11,257 bases of DNA, taken from positions 1 to 11,257 of the forward strand of contig JAMDBA010000049.1 in the NCBI GenBank assembly GCA_023484365.1. The letters run 5' to 3'. Under the pieces are notes generated by a model. The model did not search any database. It had not been told where the DNA came from and worked only from the letters and a program-made list of their open reading frames with translations. The DNA is from Patescibacteria group bacterium. GTDB taxonomy: Bacteria; Patescibacteria; Paceibacteria; UBA6257; 2-01-FULL-56-20. Both the position numbers and the translations under genes were made by a program. Positions 7,426 through 11,257 of this stretch are shown piece after piece. Within the stretch, counting starts at the first letter, position 1. The number at the start of each line of letters is the position of its first letter.

Positions 7426-7541
7426 GAAAATTAACTTATTAATAAAATGACATTTGTAATTTATATTTACCATAATACATTAAGCGATCGCGGCTTCTAA
7501 CGGGACTTATATCTACATTTTAAATCATCCGGTGGCGAAGC

Positions 7542-7976
7542 TCAAATCACTCTTTTTATCAGGACTATGTCTTCGGGTTTAAAATCGGTCTCAACGACCC
7601 CGGAATATTCTTTTCTGTTGGCGGCGTGAATCATTTTTCCGTTGCCGCTGAAAATTCCGACGTGGCCGATATAAATTTTTTTGTTTGGGAAAAGGTCGTG
7701 TCGGTAATGGCCGCGTTCACCTTCAAAAAATATCAGGTTGCCGGGGAGCGCTTCCTCAAGGCTGACTATTTCTTTTCCCGCTGCGGCCGCCTGAAGGACG
7801 GTTGAGCGGGGAAGTTCCACGCCGATTTTTTTAAATACGAATTGGATGAAAGACGAGCAGTCAAATTCTTTTTGGTTCTCTGTTGAGTTTTCTAGATAAG
7901 CGCCGTATTTATAAGGACTGTCAATTAAACTTCGCGCGGCCTCTATCAGGATCTTTATTTTTTCTTCTTTTTTCAT
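7542..7976 (-). CDS. NlpC/P60 family cysteine peptidase (C40-like), no signal peptide
   Basis: The 144-aa protein is a single NlpC/P60 domain. The nucleophile is Cys40 in FDCSSFIQFVF, followed by GVELPRST at ~52-59, the PGNLIFFEG strand at ~78-86, the catalytic His105 in IGHVGIFSG, and a third polar residue, probably His117 in MIHAAN. The family cleaves peptide bonds of peptidoglycan stems, or related amide or thioester substrates. The N-terminus is charged (MKKEEKIKIL) and has no signal peptide or anchor, so it is cytosolic as read, or exported by another route. Cytosolic members often recycle muropeptides, but that is only a possibility here. The ATG follows a minus-strand TATAAT by 15 nt and has no Shine-Dalgarno sequence. 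It ends in TGA and is separated from corA by the repeat block. Confidence 0.88.
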   Translation of the reverse strand: MKKEEKIKILIEAARSLIDSPYKYGAYLENSTENQKEFDCSSFIQFVFKKIGVELPRSTVLQAAAAGKEIVSLEEALPGNLIFFEGERGHYRHDLFPNKKIYIGHVGIFSGNGKMIHAANRKEYSGVVETDFKPEDIVLIKRVI

Positions 7977-7991
7977 GCGCTGATAAATCTA

Positions 7992-7997
7992 ATTATA
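7992..7997 (-). promoter_or_regulatory. Candidate -10 box of the NlpC/P60 gene
   Basis: A perfect TATAAT on the minus strand lies 15 nt upstream of the ATG at 7976. The sequence 17 nt further upstream (TGTCGC) is a poor -35 box. If the site is used, the leader would be under 10 nt, which agrees with the absence of a Shine-Dalgarno sequence. Confidence 0.4.
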
Positions 7998-8083
7998 ACT
8001 TACTGAAAAAATAAGCGACAGCCGGATTGACCGTCTCTTACGGAAAGCCTTGATGCTAAATATTGGGACCTGCTATGCATCTA

Positions 8084-8112
8084 TTGACTAATCGTTATTA
8101 TTCTGCTAAGAT
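8084..8112 (+). promoter_or_regulatory. Extended -10 promoter for the small membrane peptide gene
   Basis: TTGACT (8084-8089) and TAAGAT (8107-8112) are separated by 17 bp. TGC directly before the -10 hexamer gives an extended -10 (TGn). The predicted start is near 8119, giving a leader of about 33 nt that carries the AGGAG site at 8141-8145. Confidence 0.65.
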
Positions 8113-8151
8113 ATCGGTAGTTCGTAAATAAAACTAAAAAAGGAGAAAAAA

Positions 8152-8277
8152 ATGAAACAACACACGGCAAGAATAATTTTCGTCGTTGCGGGCGCATTAA
8201 TCATAGGCCTGGCAATAGGTAATCCGTTTGCAGCCACAGGAGTGTTTTTGGTGGCTTACGGCATTATCCCGGAATAA
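8152..8277 (+). CDS. Small hydrophobic membrane peptide, 41 aa
   Basis: The ATG at 8152 is preceded by AGGAG at 8141-8145 with a 6-nt spacer, and the frame ends in TAA at 8275. The peptide has a short basic N-terminus (MKQHTAR), then two hydrophobic segments split by a GNPF turn (~8-23 and ~26-39), ending in IIPE. It looks like a helical hairpin or a single bent membrane helix. I do not recognise a family. The promoter upstream, good ribosome binding site and next gene 28 nt downstream argue that it is a real gene. Its function is unknown. Small stress-associated membrane peptides and hydrophobic toxins have this general form, but nothing specific supports either here. Confidence 0.65.
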   Translation: MKQHTARIIFVVAGALIIGLAIGNPFAATGVFLVAYGIIPE

Positions 8278-8305
8278 AATAAGAGAAAATAAAAGGAGGT
8301 TGCCG

Positions 8306-8557
8306 ATGGGCAGGGAATATGAACCTTTAAAGGTAGACTATCCATATGTAACGATGAGAATACTGGCTTATGAATTTACTTTCGTCAGGACCAAAGATGG
8401 CGTGGTAATTTTATCCTCGGGAAGCCAAAGCCAAATCGCGGGTGATACCGGCGTGACGTCGGCTTTAATTAACAGGGCTACAAGGCAGGCTATAGCAATA
8501 CTCAAAGGCCGCGAAAAAAAGATGAAGGCGGAAGCAAGACAGGGAAAGTTGTTGTAA
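8306..8557 (+). CDS. Hypothetical protein, 83 aa
   Basis: The start is the ATG at 8306, preceded by a strong AGGAGGT (8294-8300) with 5-nt spacing. An in-frame upstream start at 8228 would run through the small-peptide gene and lacks a ribosome binding site. The protein has a short N-terminal region (MGREYEPLKVDYPY), a likely beta segment at ~12-38 (VTMRILAYEFTFVRTKDGVVILSSG), then a helix-rich C-terminal half with a strongly basic tail (GREKKMKAEARQGK). There is no signal peptide or membrane helix. I do not recognise the family. The basic helical tail could bind nucleic acid, but that is speculation. It is probably co-transcribed with the 41-aa peptide gene and is followed by a terminator. 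Confidence 0.75.
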   Translation: MGREYEPLKVDYPYVTMRILAYEFTFVRTKDGVVILSSGSQSQIAGDTGVTSALINRATRQAIAILKGREKKMKAEARQGKLL

Positions 8558-8570
8558 TCGTTTTGTTTAT

Positions 8571-8600
8571 AAGGGCTCGCTAGGCGGGTCCTTTTTCTTT
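8571..8600 (+). terminator. Rho-independent terminator of the small two-gene unit
   Basis: Bases 8571-8580 pair with 8584-8593 (ten pairs including two G-U) around a 3-nt loop. TTTTTCTTT follows, overlapping the 3' arm. It lies 13 nt after the stop codon of the 83-aa gene. Confidence 0.75.
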
Positions 8601-8671
8601 ATATATTTGATTTAGTAGTAATTGATATTGCCGCGGCAAGCTCCGATGTTTAGCGTCAGAGTTTAACGTGA

Positions 8672-8700
8672 TTGACAAAATGCTATTTTTAAAATACAAT
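8672..8700 (+). promoter_or_regulatory. Near-consensus sigma-70 promoter of the 211-aa hypothetical gene
   Basis: TTGACA (8672-8677) and TACAAT (8695-8700) are separated by exactly 17 bp. The predicted start is near 8707, leaving a 5' leader of about 114 nt before the ATG at 8821. Confidence 0.8.
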
Positions 8701-8706
8701 AAAATT

Positions 8707-8820
8707 GTTCTTTGAAATAAATGATTGAGTCGGCCAATAGGGGCTAAGACGTGTTCCCGACGGCTCGGGAAATCCGCCAACTGGCGGGAAAAATGCCGAA
8801 AGGCAAAAGGAGTTACGGCT
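8707..8820 (+). promoter_or_regulatory. Structured 5' leader with three consecutive hairpins, class unknown
   Basis: Three perfect small hairpins follow one another. The pairs are 8754-8760 with 8765-8771 (7 bp, CGGC loop), 8774-8778 with 8783-8787 (5 bp, AACT loop), and 8794-8797 with 8802-8805 (4 bp, GAAA tetraloop). The Shine-Dalgarno AGGAG (8808-8812) comes 2 nt after the last one. The first loop, CGGC, is complementary to GCCG at 8795-8798, so a pseudoknot competing with the third hairpin is possible. A tiny open frame (8721-8747, eight codons) begins about 14 nt after the predicted start but has no ribosome binding site. I could not match the leader to a riboswitch class I know. Confidence 0.5.
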
Positions 8821-9456
8821 ATGAAAAGAAAAATAGTCGGAAGTATGTCGGAATGGTCTGGCATGCTAAAGGATCTGTTTCGTCAAATCAATGACGGCAG
8901 TATCGGACAAGAAGAAATAAAAAGATTTCTTGAGCATAAAAATCCGTTCAAACCAGAGTCGCGAGCCGATGCAATAGAAAGGTTGATCAAGGCAGCAAGG
9001 GATAAGAGTAATTTTCTCCATCTCATCTCAGGCGACGAGCGGATTGTTATCGCTCCGACAAGCGGAGAGATCATAACAAAAGCAAACGGTGTGTTCGACG
9101 ACTGTATTGACTTTGATTTCCGCAACTGGATAGATGAAGCAGGCAAGTCAACCCCGGAAACGCCCGTACAGGTCTACGAGATGACCCAGGACGCAACGTT
9201 AGCCCAGATATTCTCTGATCCTGATAAGATGACCCTCACCCAGGGTCAAATTATATATTTCGCAGAGAAACACAGAAGATGGCTCAGGCAGGATGGCCGT
9301 GAGACTTTTTTCTTATTCAGGTCGTACGGCAAATTCTTCGTGGCCAACGTGTACGTGTGTGGCGGTAAGTTGTGCGTCCGCATCTCCTGGCCTGATCACG
9401 ACAACGTCTGGCATGCCGAGTACCGGCACCGCGTGATTATTCCGCAACCGGCTTAA
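8821..9456 (+). CDS. Conserved-type hypothetical protein (CPR-associated), 211 aa
   Basis: The ATG at 8821 has AGGAG 8 nt upstream. An in-frame TTG at 8725 was rejected because it would translate the hairpin leader. The N-terminal region (~1-65) is helical and contains FLEHKNPF. From ~70 onward it is a mixed alpha/beta domain with a core FDFRNW...VQVYEM and a segment LTQGQIIYFAEKHRRWLRQDG at ~146-166. It ends with a strand-rich FFLFRSYGKFFVANVYV region and a C-terminal HRVIIPQ. There is no signal peptide, membrane helix or recognisable catalytic motif. From memory it resembles a family of hypothetical proteins found repeatedly in Patescibacteria genomes. That link is unverified and no function is known. 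The second half is rich in GC-ending codons compared with neighbouring genes. It sits alone between its own promoter and tandem terminators. Confidence 0.8.
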   Translation: MKRKIVGSMSEWSGMLKDLFRQINDGSIGQEEIKRFLEHKNPFKPESRADAIERLIKAARDKSNFLHLISGDERIVIAPTSGEIITKANGVFDDCIDFDFRNWIDEAGKSTPETPVQVYEMTQDATLAQIFSDPDKMTLTQGQIIYFAEKHRRWLRQDGRETFFLFRSYGKFFVANVYVCGGKLCVRISWPDHDNVWHAEYRHRVIIPQPA

Positions 9457-9465
9457 CCCTTTTAA

Positions 9466-9505
9466 ACCCCACACATAATTATGTGTGGGGTAAACTTTTT
9501 CTTTT
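9466..9505 (+). terminator. Terminator 1 after the 211-aa hypothetical gene
   Basis: Bases 9466-9491 form a perfect 26-bp palindrome (ACCCCACACATAA and its complement). It is followed by AAAC and then the T-rich run TTTTTCTTTT. Confidence 0.8.
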
Positions 9506-9507
9506 AA

Positions 9508-9539
9508 CCCCGATGTTTATTGGAATGTCGGGGATTTTT
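9508..9539 (+). terminator. Terminator 2 (tandem)
   Basis: Bases 9508-9517 pair with 9524-9533 (ten pairs including two G-U) around a 6-nt loop, followed by ATTTTTA. Together with the hairpin just upstream it forms a tandem terminator that insulates the heat-shock operon. The following 135 bases up to the CIRCE operator are AT-rich, and I see nothing else in them. Confidence 0.7.
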
Positions 9540-9674
9540 ATCGCTTCTAACATTTATCTTCCATTTTTTTAATTTTATTTTCACGACTTCAGTTTTTATT
9601 TTTAAGTTTACCTTTCCTAATTGTTTTTAATATTATTTTCTAAATTCTAAATACTGCATCCTAAATCTATTCCT

Positions 9675-9701
9675 TTGGCACTCTTGACATTAGATTGCTA
9701 A
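9675..9701 (+). promoter_or_regulatory. CIRCE operator (HrcA binding site)
   Basis: TTGGCACTC (9675-9683), a 9-nt spacer and GATTGCTAA (9693-9701) match the CIRCE consensus TTAGCACTC-N9-GAGTGCTAA at 16 of 18 positions with the exact spacing. The spacer contains the TTGACA -35 box, so bound HrcA would block RNA polymerase. It lies directly upstream of hrcA, as expected for autoregulation. Confidence 0.93.
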
Positions 9702-9713
9702 CGGGAGTATAAT
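9684..9713 (+). promoter_or_regulatory. Consensus promoter of the hrcA-grpE-dnaK operon
   Basis: TTGACA (9684-9689) and TATAAT (9708-9713), both perfect hexamers, are separated by 18 bp. The expected start is at about 9720-9721, which coincides with the hrcA ATG. No Shine-Dalgarno sequence lies between, so the operon message is probably leaderless. Confidence 0.9.
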
Positions 9714-9720
9714 TACGCAG

Positions 9721-10488
9721 ATGATGGAAGAAAGAACGGCAAAAATATTGGAAGCGGCCGTCAAAGAATTTATAAAATCCGGCCACCCAATCAGCTCTTT
9801 GGAACTTTATAAAAAATACGATTTTGGCGTCAGGCCGGCGACAATCCGCGCCGAGCTTAATTATTTAACCAGCCATTATTTTTTGGAGCAGCCGCACCAT
9901 TCCGCTGGGCGCCAGCCGACAGACTTGGGCTACCGTTTCTTCGCGGATATTTCCGCCAAAAGTAATTTTTCAGATTCTTTAATTGAGCGTTGCCAAAATT
10001 TTTTCAAAACCGATGATATGGGTGATTTCATTAAAACTTTTTCCGAAGGGCTGAAGGTCTTCGGCGTGAGCTATGAAAAAGATGCCGGCGCGGCGCGCAA
10101 AGAAGGGTTGCGTTTTCTGGTTGAAAGGCTGGAAGGGCAGCCGGCTTCCGATATTTCGCAAATAATCGGTGAGCTTGAATCGATTGAGGAAAGAATCAGC
10201 CGATTCGGGGATTTCTTTTCCGAAGACGGTCCTAAAGTTTTTATCGGACAAAGCAATCCTTTTGTCAGAAACGAAAATTTGGCGGTTATCGGAGGCAGGT
10301 ATTGCTTAGAAAAAGGAAGGGAAGTGGTAGTCCTGGCTGTCGGACCAAAGAGGATGAACTACCAAAAAGCTGTCGGTGTATTTAAAAATCTGACTGCCGG
10401 ATCAAGCCAAAGATCAAATAAAGTTGCCAATCAATTAAATAAAAACAAAAGGTCAAAAAATTTAATTTCTAAAAAGTTAAGGAAATAA
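9721..10488 (+). CDS. hrcA: Heat-inducible transcription repressor HrcA (compact form)
   Basis: HrcA binds CIRCE and represses chaperone genes until GroEL or heat stress frees the operon. Residues ~4-78 are the winged-helix domain (RTAKILEAAVKEFIKSGHPI, FGVRPATIRAELNYL, HHSAGRQPTDLGYRFF). The C-terminal GAF-like signature is kept: FIGQSNPF...LAVIGGRY at ~174-194 and VVVLAVGPKRMNYQKAVGVF at ~202-221. The length is 255 aa, against about 340 for typical HrcA. The deficit falls in the middle, where the inserted dimerisation domain normally sits. The last ~25 residues form a Lys/Arg/Asn-rich tail. ATG codons at 9721 and 9724 are both possible. The gene is 8 nt before grpE. Confidence 0.93.
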   Translation: MMEERTAKILEAAVKEFIKSGHPISSLELYKKYDFGVRPATIRAELNYLTSHYFLEQPHHSAGRQPTDLGYRFFADISAKSNFSDSLIERCQNFFKTDDMGDFIKTFSEGLKVFGVSYEKDAGAARKEGLRFLVERLEGQPASDISQIIGELESIEERISRFGDFFSEDGPKVFIGQSNPFVRNENLAVIGGRYCLEKGREVVVLAVGPKRMNYQKAVGVFKNLTAGSSQRSNKVANQLNKNKRSKNLISKKLRK

Positions 10489-10496
10489 AAAATAAA

Positions 10497-11021
10497 ATGG
10501 AAGAGGATAAAAAACAAACAAATAGCGAGCCGCAAAATCAGCCGGCGGCAAAAAACGAAACGGGCGAAGAGATAGAAAAACTTAAAAAAGATTGCGCTGA
10601 CTATCTGGCCGGCTGGCAAAGGGCAAAGGCGGATTTTATCAATCATAAAAAAGAAGAAGCTCAAAGGTTTGAAGAAATGATTAAATTCAGCAACGAAAGC
10701 TTAATCAGGGATTTAATCGGGCCGATAGACAGTTTTGATCTGGGGTTGGCAGCTCTTGAGAAGAAGGGTGAAGTTGAAAAAGGAATTTATATGATAAAAA
10801 CACAGCTGGAAGATGTTATGAGGAAATACGGCTTGGAGAAAATAAGCGTCAAGCCAGGCGATAAGTTTGATCCTTCTGTCGCCGAATCGCTGGGCGAAGA
10901 AGAATCGGACGCGCCGTCGCAAACAGTGGCGGAGGAAATAGAGGTCGGCTACCGATTAAATGGAAAAATAATCAGGCCCGTGAGAGTGAAATTATCCAAA
11001 GGTCAAAATAAAGATAAATAG
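10497..11021 (+). CDS. grpE: Nucleotide exchange factor GrpE
   Basis: GrpE releases ADP from DnaK to drive the chaperone cycle and acts as a dimer in the cytosol. The 174-aa length is normal. An acidic, Gln/Asn-rich disordered N-terminus (~1-23) is followed by the long dimerisation helix (~24-60, with YLAGWQRAKADFINHKKEE) and the four-helix region (FSNESLIRDLIGPIDSFDLGL at ~64-84). The beta-wing is at ~120-170 with GDKFDPSVAESLG and a final EVGYRLNGKIIRPVRVKLS. AAGGA at 10479-10483 precedes the ATG by 13 nt, a long spacing. It is 8 nt after hrcA, so the two are clearly co-transcribed. It ends in TAG, 124 nt before dnaK. Confidence 0.96.
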   Translation: MEEDKKQTNSEPQNQPAAKNETGEEIEKLKKDCADYLAGWQRAKADFINHKKEEAQRFEEMIKFSNESLIRDLIGPIDSFDLGLAALEKKGEVEKGIYMIKTQLEDVMRKYGLEKISVKPGDKFDPSVAESLGEEESDAPSQTVAEEIEVGYRLNGKIIRPVRVKLSKGQNKDK

Positions 11022-11028
11022 AAAATTC

Positions 11029-11134
11029 ACCCCCCAAACTTTTTAGATAAATAATTTGTGATAAAGTAATATAATAATAGTTGTATAAACACAAAAATTA
11101 ACGATACAAATTAAGTCTAAAAAGTTAGGAGGGT
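11029..11134 (+). promoter_or_regulatory. Long hairpin masking the dnaK Shine-Dalgarno site (candidate RNA thermosensor or coupling switch)
   Basis: In the RNA, 11029-11047 pairs with 11116-11134 at 17 of 19 positions, with mismatches at 11036/11127 and 11033/11130. The 11 inner pairs are unbroken. Above a 4x2 internal loop, 11052-11059 pairs perfectly with 11106-11113, with a possible extra G-U at 11060/11105. The apical loop is ~44-46 nt. The dnaK Shine-Dalgarno AGGAGGG (11127-11133) lies entirely in the 3' strand, facing a run of six C. The 5' strand begins 8 nt after the grpE stop. The fold is seen in the sequence, while a regulatory function is inferred. Confidence 0.6.
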
Positions 11135-11136
11135 AA

Positions 11137-11257
<121 letters not shown>

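Larger units (their letters stand above)
7263..7505. repeat. Composite inverted-repeat element: four copies of TCTAACGGGA in alternating orientation
   Basis: Copies of the 10-bp unit TCTAACGGGA lie at 7264-7273 (inverted, perfect), 7377-7386 (direct), 7391-7400 (inverted, one mismatch) and 7496-7505 (direct). Copies 1 and 2 extend to a 14-bp inverted pair (7263-7276 with 7374-7387). Copies 3 and 4 extend inward through GAAGC/GCTTC and then CGCGATCG (7408-7415) with CGATCGCG (7485-7492). Copies 2 and 3 form a hairpin with a 4-nt loop. No coding gene fits here. The shape suggests a REP- or MITE-like intergenic element, or two adjacent ones, inserted against the corA start codon. This is inference from symmetry only. 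Confidence 0.7.

Noticed and set aside
7263..7505. Integron attC sites, suggested by CTAAC/GTTAG ends
   Set aside because: The ends do not fit the RYYYAAC/GTTRRRY core rules in the right order, and there is no integrase or cassette array here.
7263..7505. CRISPR array, because of repeated 10-bp units
   Set aside because: The units alternate in orientation, are too short and unevenly spaced, and no cas gene is present.
8228..8305. 26-residue upstream extension of the 83-aa protein
   Set aside because: It overlaps the 41-aa gene in another frame and has no ribosome binding site. AGGAGGT precedes the internal ATG.
8725..8820. TTG-initiated 32-residue extension of the 211-aa hypothetical protein
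   Set aside because: It would translate through three hairpins and lacks a ribosome binding site, while the ATG at 8821 has AGGAG 8 nt upstream.
8707..8820. Known riboswitch classes (c-di-GMP, fluoride, preQ1, guanidine, ZTP)
   Set aside because: The conserved core bases I remember for each class are not present in the right order, so the leader is left unclassified.
8580..8864. 94-aa minus-strand reading frame
   Set aside because: It runs antisense through the terminator, promoter and leader of plus-strand genes and shows no family features or ribosome site.
9698..9706. Fifth copy of the TCTAACGGGA repeat in the hrcA promoter
   Set aside because: Only nine bases match, there is no inverted partner, and the position is explained by the CIRCE half-site and promoter spacer.
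11070..11075. TATAAT in the grpE-dnaK gap as an internal dnaK promoter
   Set aside because: No acceptable -35 hexamer lies 16-19 bp upstream, and the sequence is AT-rich enough for a chance match.

Overview
The window most resembles a chromosome segment of a Patescibacteria (Candidate Phyla Radiation) bacterium, probably of the Parcubacteria group. This is inferred from gene character, not from a database search. The clues are an unusually short HrcA, small AT-rich intergenic gaps, weak or absent Shine-Dalgarno sites on several genes, a modular Ser/Thr-rich surface protein, and a hypothetical protein of a type I recall from CPR genomes. TGA is used as a stop (dnaB, the NlpC/P60 gene), so the code is not the TGA=Gly variant of Gracilibacteria and Absconditabacteria.

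Bases 1-2365 (+ strand) hold the 3' end of a large secreted or surface protein with Ig-like modules, followed by a DUF805 membrane protein. They converge on a five-gene minus-strand cluster (7264 down to 2491): a CorA-type channel, a phosphoribosyltransferase, cysS, dnaB and recR. The last three are packed with a 14-nt gap, a 52-nt overlap and a 17-nt overlap. Two perfect palindromes at 2405-2480 separate the convergent transcripts.

Bases 7263-7505 are a non-coding block of nested inverted repeats built from four copies of a 10-bp unit. The block abuts the corA start codon. Beyond it lie a minus-strand NlpC/P60 hydrolase (7542-7976), then a plus-strand pair made of a 41-aa membrane peptide and an unknown 83-aa protein. 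This pair has a good promoter and a terminator. Next comes an independent unit (8672-9539): a consensus promoter, a roughly 114-nt leader with three hairpins, a 211-aa conserved-type hypothetical protein, and tandem terminators.

Bases 9675-11257 are the heat-shock operon hrcA-grpE-dnaK, with dnaK cut by the window edge. Its promoter is near-consensus, and a CIRCE operator lies over the -35 box and spacer, so HrcA should repress its own operon. The predicted transcription start falls at the hrcA ATG, which suggests a leaderless message. The grpE-dnaK gap folds into one long two-tier stem whose 3' strand contains the dnaK Shine-Dalgarno sequence. It is a candidate RNA thermosensor or translational-coupling switch acting on top of HrcA/CIRCE control, and is the most interesting signal in the window.
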